Assembly (NCBI GenBank): GCA_946482565.1
Contig: CAMLSB010000083.1
Coordinates: 1-7,754, forward strand
Length of the DNA: 7,754 nucleotides
Direction: 5' to 3'
Origin: an uncultured Lysobacteraceae bacterium
Lineage (GTDB): Bacteria > Pseudomonadota > Gammaproteobacteria > Xanthomonadales > Xanthomonadaceae
Shown here in pieces: positions 1-5,785 of this stretch. Each line of letters opens with the position of its first letter. Position 1 is the stretch's first letter. Below the pieces are notes generated by a model. That model was not told where the DNA came from and searched no databases. It worked only from the letters and a program-made list of their open reading frames with translations. Both the position numbers and the translations under genes were made by a program.

Positions 1-372
1 ATCGACGCCGAGGAAGCCGTGCGCACCGCCGCCGACATCCTCAGCGACCAGCTGTCGGTGTTCGGCGACTTCACGCACCGCGACCGCGGCGCGTCGAAGC
101 CGGTGGCCGCCGGCGTGGATCCGGTGCTGCTGCGCCCGATCGACGACCTGGAGCTGACGGTGCGTTCGGCCAACTGCCTCAAGGCCGAGAGCATCTACTA
201 CATCGGCGACCTGATCCAGAAGACCGAGGTCGAGCTGCTCAAGACCCCGAACCTGGGCAAGAAGTCGCTCACCGAGATCAAGGAAGTGCTCGCGCAGCGT
301 GGCCTCTCGCTCGGCATGAAGCTCGAGAACTGGCCGCCGGCGGGAGTCGCTTCCCACGGGATGATGGGCTGA
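1..372 (+). CDS. rpoA: DNA-directed RNA polymerase subunit alpha, C-terminal part (5' end outside window)
   Basis: This is the C-terminal 123 codons of the RNA polymerase alpha subunit, open from the first base of the window (frame 1) to a TGA at 370-372. It covers the end of the N-terminal domain/linker and the whole alpha C-terminal domain, which binds UP-element DNA and many activators. The DNA-contact core is visible: the segment [12 protein letters not shown] at about 154-189 holds the residues matching E. coli R265 and N268 (codons 163-165 and 172-174). The helix-hairpin-helix segment [11 protein letters not shown] follows at about 256-288, with the G/K/S residues that match 296-299 of E. 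coli. The tail [16 protein letters not shown] is of the Xanthomonadaceae type. The next gene, rplQ, is the usual alpha-operon partner, so co-transcription is expected. No frameshift or missing key residue is seen. Identification is essentially certain; only the N-terminal part is unseen. Confidence 0.97.
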   Translation: MDAEEAVRTAADILSDQLSVFGDFTHRDRGASKPVAAGVDPVLLRPIDDLELTVRSANCLKAESIYYIGDLIQKTEVELLKTPNLGKKSLTEIKEVLAQRGLSLGMKLENWPPAGVASHGMMG

Positions 373-379
373 CGCCCTT

Positions 380-402
380 GCCGCGGCAGCCGCCGCGGCA
401 GC
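380..402. repeat. 11-nt tandem direct repeat in the rpoA-rplQ spacer
   Basis: GCCGCGGCAGC occurs at 380-390 and again at 392-402, separated by one base (12-nt period). Each copy holds the palindrome CCGCGG. It lies 7 nt after the rpoA stop. It may be simple GC-rich slippage; no function is recognised. Confidence 0.6.
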
Positions 403-430
403 GACCGCAACACGATGACGAACACGCCGA

Positions 431-444
431 CGGGCTCGAGCCCG
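431..444. repeat. 14-nt perfect palindrome
   Basis: CGGGCTCGAGCCCG reads the same on both strands. As RNA it can fold to a 5-bp stem with a TCGA loop. It sits 8 nt before a second hairpin. It could be an RNA structure or a symmetric protein-binding site; nothing identifies a binder. Confidence 0.55.
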
Positions 445-451
445 CGGCATC

Positions 452-472
452 GCCGGAAAGGGATTTTCCGGC
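452..472 (+). repeat. 8-bp hairpin without T-tract
   Basis: GCCGGAAA (452-459) pairs perfectly with TTTCCGGC (465-472) around a 5-nt loop (GGGAT). The sequence after it is CAGGACCAGC, with no run of T, so an intrinsic terminator is unlikely. It may be a message-stability or processing structure between rpoA and rplQ. Confidence 0.6.
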
Positions 473-543
473 CAGGACCAGCGCAGTCCGAAGCTCCAAC
501 GCCAGGATGGCGACAGCGAACGCCAACGCCTACAACATTCAAC

Positions 544-548
544 AAGGA
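544..548 (+). promoter_or_regulatory. Ribosome binding site of rplQ
   Basis: AAGGA lies 8 nt upstream of the ATG at 557. It fixes the start of L17 and sits in the least GC-rich stretch of the spacer. Confidence 0.8.
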
Positions 549-556
549 CCAGACCC

Positions 557-925
557 ATGCGCCACCAGAAATCCGGCCGCAAGTTCAGCCGCACCAGCGC
601 CCATCGCCAGGCGATGTTCGAGAACATGGCCGCGTCGCTGATCAAGCACGAGCTGATCAAGACCACCTTGCCGAAGGCCAAGGAACTGCGCCGCGTCGCC
701 GAGCCGCTGATCACGCTCGCCAAGACCGACGGCGTCGCCAACCGCCGCGTCGCATTCGCCCGGCTGCGCGACAAGGAGGCCGTCGGCACGCTGTTCACCG
801 TGCTCGGCCCGCGCTACGCCACCCGTCCGGGCGGCTACCTGCGCATCCTCAAGTGCGGTTTCCGCGCCGGCGATAACGCGCCGATGGCCTACGTCGAGCT
901 CGTCGACCGCCCGCAGGCCGTGTAG
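557..925 (+). CDS. rplQ: 50S ribosomal protein L17
   Basis: Complete 122-residue L17, a large-subunit protein that binds 23S rRNA near the peptide exit tunnel side of the ribosome. The N-terminus [20 protein letters not shown] and the following [25 protein letters not shown] segment form the diagnostic L17 signature (residues 1-45), with the second signature around [10 protein letters not shown] and the end block [35 protein letters not shown]. Length fits the family (about 120-130). The start is supported by AAGGA 8 nt upstream and by the invariant N-terminus. It is the last gene of the alpha ribosomal operon, downstream of rpoA, and is followed by a strong terminator. An oddity: its TAG stop (923-925) is part of the GTAG that opens a REP-like hairpin, so the gene end and the repeat overlap. 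Confidence 0.98.
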   Translation: MRHQKSGRKFSRTSAHRQAMFENMAASLIKHELIKTTLPKAKELRRVAEPLITLAKTDGVANRRVAFARLRDKEAVGTLFTVLGPRYATRPGGYLRILKCGFRAGDNAPMAYVELVDRPQAV

Positions 926-979
926 AGCCGACCCATGGTCGGCTGACGCCTAACGGGGCCGACCATGCATCGGCCCTGC
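922..979. repeat. Inverted pair of GTAG-type REP elements (SMAG-like)
   Basis: Element 1 (+ strand, 922-945) begins with GTAG and has a perfect 8-bp stem AGCCGACC/GGTCGGCT (926-933 / 937-944) around CAT. Element 2 lies on the - strand (979 to 956), begins with GCAG and has the stem GGGCCGA/TCGGCCC (956-962 / 970-976). By my hand alignment, 18 of 24 positions agree between the two. The halves are tail-to-tail, 10 nt apart, so CATGGTCGGC (934-943) can also pair with GCCGACCATG (958-967). GTAG-headed short hairpins of this kind are known as REPs in Stenotrophomonas maltophilia (SMAG family), thought to be moved by RAYT/TnpA-REP HUH enzymes; no such gene is in this window. The pair sits exactly between the rplQ stop and the operon terminator. 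It could protect the 3' end of the message or aid termination; that is inference. Confidence 0.75.
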
Positions 980-986
980 GGCAAAC

Positions 987-1019
987 GAAGCCCCGGCCGA
1001 TGCCGGGGCTTCTTTTTTT
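987..1019 (+). terminator. Rho-independent terminator of the alpha operon
   Basis: A perfect 11-bp stem, GAAGCCCCGGC (987-997) and GCCGGGGCTTC (1002-1012), closes a CGAT loop and is followed directly by seven T (1013-1019). It lies 61 nt after the rplQ stop, just behind the REP pair. There is no matching A-run long enough on the left to make it clearly bidirectional. It should end the ribosomal protein/rpoA transcript and isolate it from dsbB. Confidence 0.95.
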
Positions 1020-1034
1020 GCGTATCGTGGCGGC

Positions 1035-1568
1035 ATGAACGCCAACCCCCTCCGCTGGTCCTTCCGCGCCGCCTGCCTGGCCGGTTTCGCCGCCTGCGCG
1101 CTGCTCATCGGCTATGCCCTGTACCTGCAGTTCCACGACTTCCTGGAGCCGTGCCCGCTGTGCATCTTCCAGCGCATCGCGTTCGCGACGCTGGGCATCG
1201 TGTTCCTGCTGGCGGGGCTGCACGCGCCGCGCGGTGCTGGTGGTCGCCGGGCCTGGGGCGTGCTCGCGTTGCTGGCGGCGGCGGCTGGCATCGGCATCGC
1301 CGGGCGCCATGTGTGGCTGCAGCACCTGCCGGCCGACCAGGTGCCGATGTGCGGGCCGGGCCTGAACTTCCTGATGGAGGCGTTCCCGCTCAGCAGCGTG
1401 ATCCGCACGGTGCTCACCGGTTCGGGCGAGTGCGCGAAGGTCGACTGGACGTTCCTCGGCCTGTCGATGCCGGAATGGAGCCTGGCGTGCTTCCTGCTGT
1501 TCGCCGCGTGGATCGTGCTGAAGATGCTGCTGCCGGGGAAGGAGGCGCGCCGCCATGGCCATCGCTGA
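1035..1568 (+). CDS. dsbB: Disulfide bond formation protein B
   Basis: Inner-membrane enzyme that re-oxidises periplasmic DsbA and passes electrons to quinone. 177 residues, close to E. coli DsbB (176). Four hydrophobic helices are seen at about 10-31, 44-62, 72-90 and 147-166. The first periplasmic loop has the redox pair C40-P-L-C43, followed by I-F-Q-R47, the arginine that matches the quinone-site R48 of E. coli. The second loop has C106 (MCGPGLNF) and C133 (GECAKVDW), matching C104/C130. Further cysteines C14, C21 and C152 lie in the helices. The ATG is chosen because the NPLRWSFRA opening is typical of relatives; the SD is poor (GTGG at 1027-1030, very close to the start). The start is only 15 nt after the terminator T-run. 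The 3' end overlaps the DAHP synthase gene by 14 nt and carries its SD. Confidence 0.96.
   Translation: MNANPLRWSFRAACLAGFAACALLIGYALYLQFHDFLEPCPLCIFQRIAFATLGIVFLLAGLHAPRGAGGRRAWGVLALLAAAAGIGIAGRHVWLQHLPADQVPMCGPGLNFLMEAFPLSSVIRTVLTGSGECAKVDWTFLGLSMPEWSLACFLLFAAWIVLKMLLPGKEARRHGHR
1539..1545 (+). promoter_or_regulatory. Strong ribosome binding site of the DAHP synthase gene, inside dsbB
   Basis: AAGGAGG, a full match to the 16S anti-SD, ends 9 nt before the ATG at 1555. It lies within the last codons of dsbB and decides the start of the DAHP synthase gene over other in-frame codons. It suggests the enzyme is translated much more strongly than dsbB, whose own SD is weak. Confidence 0.85.
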
Positions 1569-2943
1569 CCGCCCGCAGCCCGTCACGTTGGCCGAGGGCT
1601 GGTCGCCCGCGTCCTGGCGCGAGCGTCCGGCCGCGCAGTTGCCCGCGTATCCCGATGCAGGTGCGCTCGCGCAGGCCATGGCCGAACTGCGCTCGCTGCC
1701 GCCGCTGGTCACCTCGTGGGAGATCCTCGCGCTGAAGCAGCAGGTTGCCGAGGCGCAGGAGGGCCGCCGCTTCCTGCTGCAGGCCGGCGACTGCGCCGAG
1801 AGCTTCGCCGAATGCAGTTCCGGCGTGATCTCCAACCGGCTCAAGGTGCTGTTGCAGATGAGCCTGGTGCTGGTGCACGGCCTGCGCCTGCCGGTGGTGC
1901 GCGTGGGCCGCTTCGCCGGCCAGTACGCGAAGCCGCGCTCGACCGACATGGAAACGCGCGACGGCGTTTCGCTGCCCTCGTACCGCGGCGACATCGTCAA
2001 CGCGCCGGGCTTCACCGCCGAAGAACGCACGCCCGACCCGCGCCGCATGGTCAAGGCGCACGCGCGCTCGGCGCTGACGATGAACTTCGTGCGCGCGCTG
2101 ATCGACGGCGGCTTCGCCGACCTGCACCACCCCGAATACTGGAACCTGGAGTGGGTGGGGCATTCGCCGCTGGCCGAGGAATACCGGCACATGGTGTCGG
2201 GCATCGGCGACGCGGTGCGTTTCATGGAAACGCTGTCCGGCAGCGAGGTGCACAACCTCAACCGGGTCGATTTCTACACCTCGCACGAAGCGCTGCTGCT
2301 GCCCTACGAGGAAGCGCAGACGCGGCAGGTGCCGCGGCAGTGGGGCTGGTTCAACCTCGGCACGCACTTCCCGTGGATCGGCATGCGCACGGCGGCGCTC
2401 GACGGCGCGCACGCGGAGTACTTCCGCGGCATCCGCAACCCGATCGCGGTGAAGGTGGGGCCGTCGGCTACGCCGGACGCGCTGCTGCGCCTCATCGACC
2501 TGCTGAACCCGGGCGACGAGGCGGGGCGGCTCACCTTCATCCATCGCATGGGCGCGGGACAGGTCGCGGACAAGCTGCCGGCGCTGCTCGACGCGGTGCG
2601 GCGCGATGGCCGCCGCGTGCTGTGGGTCTGCGACCCGATGCACGGCAACACCGAAACCTCCAGCAACGGCTACAAGACGCGGCGCTTCGCCAACATCCGC
2701 AGCGAGCTCGAGCAGTCGTTCGACCTGCATGCCGCGGCGGGCACGCGCCTGGGCGGCGTGCACCTGGAGCTGACCGGCGAGGACGTGACCGAATGCACCG
2801 GCGGCGCGCGCGACCTGACCGACGCCGACCTGGCGCGCGCCTACCGTTCCAATGTCGATCCGCGCCTGAACTACGAGCAGGGCCTGGAGGTCGCGATGCT
2901 GGTCGTGCGCAAGCAGGCGCAACTCGCGGCGCCGCGGCGATGA
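1555..2943 (+). CDS. 3-deoxy-7-phosphoheptulonate synthase, class II (DAHP synthase)
   Basis: Cytoplasmic enzyme that condenses phosphoenolpyruvate with erythrose 4-phosphate to DAHP, the first committed step of aromatic amino acid synthesis. At 462 residues it has the length of class II (plant/M. tuberculosis AroG-type) enzymes, not the roughly 350 of E. coli AroF/G/H. Metal ligands of the class are all present: C80 in QAGDCAESF, H363 in CDPMHGNT, E405 in GGVHLELTGED and D435 in YRSNVDPRLNYEQ. Their spacing is the same as C87/H369/E411/D441 of the M. tuberculosis enzyme, shifted by 6-7. Substrate-site segments VGRFAGQYAKPRS (117-129) and AVKVGPS with K300 are intact. The TIM barrel is thus complete, with an N-terminal extension of roughly 45 residues. 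The start is set by AAGGAGG 9 nt upstream. It overlaps dsbB by 14 nt and the propeller gene by 4 nt. I leave the symbol open because aroG, aroH and phzC are all used for this class; the sequence offers no phenazine context. Confidence 0.96.
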   Translation: MAIADRPQPVTLAEGWSPASWRERPAAQLPAYPDAGALAQAMAELRSLPPLVTSWEILALKQQVAEAQEGRRFLLQAGDCAESFAECSSGVISNRLKVLLQMSLVLVHGLRLPVVRVGRFAGQYAKPRSTDMETRDGVSLPSYRGDIVNAPGFTAEERTPDPRRMVKAHARSALTMNFVRALIDGGFADLHHPEYWNLEWVGHSPLAEEYRHMVSGIGDAVRFMETLSGSEVHNLNRVDFYTSHEALLLPYEEAQTRQVPRQWGWFNLGTHFPWIGMRTAALDGAHAEYFRGIRNPIAVKVGPSATPDALLRLIDLLNPGDEAGRLTFIHRMGAGQVADKLPALLDAVRRDGRRVLWVCDPMHGNTETSSNGYKTRRFANIRSELEQSFDLHAAAGTRLGGVHLELTGEDVTECTGGARDLTDADLARAYRSNVDPRLNYEQGLEVAMLVVRKQAQLAAPRR

Positions 2944-4097
2944 GGCGCTCGATCGCGTCGCTCGCCGGGCTGCTGGCCGCTGGCATCACCGGCAGTGCGT
3001 GGGCCGCCACCGGCACGATGGCCCTTGCGGGCATTGCGGATGCCGCAAGCGCCAACGCACCGGCCGCGACCCCGGCCGCGACCGTCGTGGCGCAGGATTC
3101 CGGTGTCGCCGTGCGCCTGCGCGGCATTTCCGCCGTCGATGCGAAGGTGGCGTGGGCCAGTGGCCGCGAGGGGACGGTGTTGCGCACCGTCGACGGCGGC
3201 GCGCATTGGCAGGCGATGCATGTGCCGGGCGCGGAAAAGCTCGACTTCCGCGACGTCGAGGGCTTTTCCGCGGACCGCGCGATCGTCCTGTCGATCGGGC
3301 CGGGTGCGGATTCGCGGGTGTATCGCACCGACGATGCCGGGCGCAGCTGGCAGCTCGCGTTGCAGAACGCGGATCCGCGCGCATTCTTCGACTGCATGGC
3401 GTTCGATGGCGAACGCGGCTGGATGCTCGGCGATCCGGTGGACGGCGCGTTCCAGGTCTACGCGAGCACCGACGGCGGCCGCACCTGGGCGCTGCAACCG
3501 GGCGGCATGCCACCGGCGGAGAAGGACGAAGCGGCGTTCGCCGCCAGCGGTACCTGCATCGCGACCACGCCGTGGGGCGGGCGCATGGTGGTGGGCGGAG
3601 GCGGCGCGGCGCGTGCGTTCGTCGACAGCGGCGATGGCGATGGCAACGCCCACGACATCTCCGGCGCGACGGCGGGCGCCTCGCCGATCGCGTGGAGCGC
3701 ATACGCGACGCCGATCCCGGCACGCGTGTCGGCGGCGGGCATCTTCTCGGCGGCGCCCGCGGGCAGCGACATGCTGCTGGTCGGCGGCGACTTCGAGCAC
3801 GAAGCGGCACCGGGCAGCGCGGCGCTCGCGCAACGCCACGACGACGGCAGCCTGAAGGTATCGGCGCTGCCGGATCCACGCGGCTATCGCTCCGGCGTGG
3901 CCTGCGCCGGCGACGCGCGGCCGCGTTGCGTCGCGGTCGGGCCGGGCGGGGTGGACGTGCTGGTCGACGGCCGCTGGCAGGCCTTGTCCGACACCGGCTA
4001 CGACGCCGTCGACCTCGCCGCGGATGGCAGCGGCAGCGGCTGGGCGAGCGGCGACAAGGGCCGCATCGCCCGCATCAGGATCGCGCCGGCACCCTAG
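2940..4097 (+). CDS. Exported BNR/Asp-box (YCF48-like) beta-propeller protein
   Basis: A 385-residue protein whose ATG shares the ATGA with the stop of the DAHP synthase gene; there is no SD, so it is probably translated by re-initiation. A signal peptide is clear: MRR, a hydrophobic stretch 5-20 and an AWA|A cleavage site after residue 22. It is followed by an Ala-rich linker to about 55. Three Asp-box repeats of the form S/T-x-D-x-G-x-x-W lie at 83-90 (TVDGGAHW), 130-137 (TDDAGRSW) and 176-183 (STDGGRTW), each after a strand ending in VLRT, VYRT or VYAS. This spacing is that of BNR/sialidase-like or YCF48 beta-propellers. Later blades are degenerate, for example GSGWASGDKGRIARI near the end. 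Four cysteines (152, 206, 322, 330) remain after processing. Relatives are often labelled oxidoreductase or glycosyl hydrolase without proof; no catalytic residues can be named. The location is probably periplasmic. Function unknown. Confidence 0.85.
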   Translation: MRRSIASLAGLLAAGITGSAWAATGTMALAGIADAASANAPAATPAATVVAQDSGVAVRLRGISAVDAKVAWASGREGTVLRTVDGGAHWQAMHVPGAEKLDFRDVEGFSADRAIVLSIGPGADSRVYRTDDAGRSWQLALQNADPRAFFDCMAFDGERGWMLGDPVDGAFQVYASTDGGRTWALQPGGMPPAEKDEAAFAASGTCIATTPWGGRMVVGGGGAARAFVDSGDGDGNAHDISGATAGASPIAWSAYATPIPARVSAAGIFSAAPAGSDMLLVGGDFEHEAAPGSAALAQRHDDGSLKVSALPDPRGYRSGVACAGDARPRCVAVGPGGVDVLVDGRWQALSDTGYDAVDLAADGSGSGWASGDKGRIARIRIAPAP

Positions 4098-4106
4098 TGG
4101 CGGCGC
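4083..4106. repeat. Imperfect hairpin across the end of the propeller gene
   Basis: GCGCCGGCAC (4083-4092) pairs with GTGGCGGCGC (4097-4106) at 9 of 10 positions, with a CCTA loop that contains most of the TAG stop (4095-4097). No T-run follows on either strand. It is the only strong structure near the 25-nt convergent gap, so it may help end transcription or block RNA decay from both sides. In a 70% GC sequence such stems also arise by chance. Confidence 0.35.
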
Positions 4107-4122
4107 AACTCGACGGTGCGCG

Positions 4123-5769
4123 TTACGGCACCAGCGTCGGCAGGAACTTCGGCGGCTTGCGCGCCTGCGTCGCCTGCTCGTAGCCGTAGGCGATGCCGAT
4201 CAGCGTGGGCTCGCTCCACGCCGCGCCCATGAACACGATGCCCACCGGCAACTCGTGCGCGAAGCCCGCCGGTACCGTGATCGACGGATAGCCGGCCACC
4301 GAGGTGATCTGCGACGCGCCGCCCACGGTCGGATCGCCGCTGACGACGTGGTCGCCGAGCACCAGGTCGGTCGTGTACGCCGGGCCCCACGACGGCGCGA
4401 GCAGCGCATCGAGGTGGTTCGCCTTCAATGCGGCATCGATGCCTTCCGGTCCCGCGCGCCGCTTCGCGCGCGCCAGCGCATCGAGGTAGGCCTTGTCCGT
4501 CAGCGGCCCCTTCGCCTGCGCCTGCAGGAAAAGCTCCTGTCCGAACCAGGGCATCTCCGTGTCCGCGTGCGCGTCGTTGAACGCGATCAGGTCGGCGAGC
4601 GTCTTCGACGGCACGTCGGCGCCGGCGAGGTAGGCGGCCACGTCGTGCTTGAACTCGTACAGCAGTACGTTGAATTCGTCGTCGCCGAGCTTGTCGACGT
4701 TCGGTACATCGACCGGATCGACGACGATCGCGCCCTGCGCGCGCAGCACGGCGATCGCCTGCTCGAGCGCGCGGTCGGCGTTCGGTTCCATGCCGGCGAG
4801 CTTGCGGACCACGCCGATGCGCTTGCCCGCGAGCGCGCCCGGCTGCAGGAAGCGCGTGTAGTCGGTCGCGTGCGCGTCGGCGCCCGCGGTCGCCGCATCG
4901 GCCGGATCGCTGCCCGCCATCGCGGTGAGCAGCGCGGCCGCGTCGGCGACGGTGCGCGTCATCGGCCCGGCGGTGTCCTGCGAATGCGCGAGCGGGATGA
5001 TGCCGCCGCGGCTCACCAGCCCGAGCGTCGGCTTGATGCCGACGAGGCCGGTCATCGCGGCGGGGCAGATCACGCTGCCGTCGGTCTCGGTGCCGATGCC
5101 CACGGTGGCCATGTTCGCGGCGATCGCGCTGCCGGTGCCCGAACTCGAGCCGCAGGGATTGCGGTCTAGCACGTACGGGTTGCGCGTCTGCCCGCCGCGC
5201 CCGGTCCAGCCGGAGCTGGCGTGCGTGGAGCGGAAGTTGGCCCACTCGCTGAGGTTGGTCTTGCCGAGGATCACGGCGCCGGCGTCGCGCAGGCGCTGCA
5301 CGAGGAACGCGTCGTGCTTCGGGCGGTTGTCCGCCAGCGCCAGAGAGCCGGCGGAATTGACCATCGGCACCGCGTCGATGTTGTCCTTGAGCAGGACCGG
5401 GATGCCGTGTAACGGCCCGCGCACCTTGCCCGCGGCGCGCTCGGCGTCGCGCGCGGCGGCTTCGGACATCGCATCCGGGTTGAGCTCGATGATCGCGTTG
5501 ACCGCCGGCCCCGACTTGTCGATCGCGGCGATGCGGTCGAGGTAGGCGCGGGTGAGCGTGCGGCTGTCGAGCGCCCCGGCGGCCATGCGCGCCTGAAGGC
5601 CGGCGACGGTGGCCTCGTCGAAAGCGAAGGCGGTCGGGCCGGGCGCGGCTGCGCCGTCGCCCGGCGACTGCGCGGGCCGCGGGACGGCCCCGGCCGGGGC
5701 CGTGCCGGCCAGGAAGGGACACGCGAGCAACAGCGCCGCCAGCAGCGGCGCGCGACGGAACGGCAACAT
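4123..5769 (-). CDS. Secreted amidase-signature hydrolase, peptide amidase (Pam)-like
   Basis: A 548-residue amidase-signature enzyme that most resembles Stenotrophomonas peptide amidase, which removes the C-terminal amide of peptides. Shared stretches include GPLHGIPVLLKDNI (118-131), AGAVILGKTNLSEWANFR (163-180), GGQTRNPY, PCGSSSG (205-211), GTETDGSVICPAA (226-238) and SQDTAGPM. The Ser-cisSer-Lys triad is complete: K128, S208, S232. Near the C-terminus, LLYEFK, LADLIAFN, GPEGIDAAL and the block VAGYPSITVPAGF are typical. The N-terminus is a signal peptide (MLPFRR, hydrophobic 8-21). It may be cut after AGA (28) by signal peptidase I, or at LLAC17 as a lipoprotein, although Pro at +2 makes this less likely. 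A Pro/Ala linker to about 47 follows. The start ATG has only a GGGGG 5 nt upstream. It lies 16 nt after the DUF2127 gene and is probably co-transcribed. The substrate could also be another amide; specificity cannot be read from motifs alone. Confidence 0.92.
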   Translation of the reverse strand: MLPFRRAPLLAALLLACPFLAGTAPAGAVPRPAQSPGDGAAAPGPTAFAFDEATVAGLQARMAAGALDSRTLTRAYLDRIAAIDKSGPAVNAIIELNPDAMSEAAARDAERAAGKVRGPLHGIPVLLKDNIDAVPMVNSAGSLALADNRPKHDAFLVQRLRDAGAVILGKTNLSEWANFRSTHASSGWTGRGGQTRNPYVLDRNPCGSSSGTGSAIAANMATVGIGTETDGSVICPAAMTGLVGIKPTLGLVSRGGIIPLAHSQDTAGPMTRTVADAAALLTAMAGSDPADAATAGADAHATDYTRFLQPGALAGKRIGVVRKLAGMEPNADRALEQAIAVLRAQGAIVVDPVDVPNVDKLGDDEFNVLLYEFKHDVAAYLAGADVPSKTLADLIAFNDAHADTEMPWFGQELFLQAQAKGPLTDKAYLDALARAKRRAGPEGIDAALKANHLDALLAPSWGPAYTTDLVLGDHVVSGDPTVGGASQITSVAGYPSITVPAGFAHELPVGIVFMGAAWSEPTLIGIAYGYEQATQARKPPKFLPTLVP

Positions 5770-5785
5770 GGGAACCCCCGGTCGG

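Larger units (their letters stand above)
373..556. other. Long, structured rpoA-rplQ intergenic spacer
   Basis: These 184 nt separate two genes that are usually only a few tens of bases apart (about 40 in E. coli). I find no convincing protein here: the small open frames crossing it have no SD and no recognisable family. It contains an 11-nt direct repeat (380-390 and 392-402), a 14-nt palindrome (431-444) and an 8-bp hairpin (452-472), listed separately. None is followed by a T-tract, so it does not look like a terminator. The last 30 nt before rplQ are less GC-rich and unstructured, as expected for a ribosome loading site. Possible roles are RNA processing, message stability or an internal promoter; none is shown by the sequence. 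Confidence 0.6.

Noticed and set aside
508..536. Possible promoter before rplQ (TACAAC at 531-536)
   Set aside because: The -10 match is partial and the -35 region at the right spacing (TGGCGA) is poor; not enough to call.
378..876. Small + strand open frames (87 and 153 codons) across the rpoA-rplQ spacer
   Set aside because: They run out of frame into rplQ, have no SD and show no recognisable domain.
849..2922. Long open frames on the - strand (470 and 502 codons) opposite dsbB and the DAHP synthase gene
   Set aside because: They are Arg/Ala/His-rich with no family motif, and they lie opposite proteins with complete catalytic motifs. Such frames are expected in DNA of about 70% GC.
1716..2939. 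Possible N-terminal extension of the propeller protein back into the DAHP synthase gene
   Set aside because: The upstream frame is low-complexity Arg/Ala-rich sequence. A clear signal peptide starts at 2940, at an ATGA overlap.
4111..4139. A second stem (GGTGC 4115-4119 with GCACC 4128-4132) in the convergent gap
   Set aside because: Only 5 bp with an 8-nt loop and no T-run; too weak in this base composition.
4024..5545. Open frames on the + strand (381 and 206 codons) opposite the amidase gene
   Set aside because: Composition is biased and no motif or SD is seen. The opposite strand encodes an intact Pam-like enzyme, so these are shadows.
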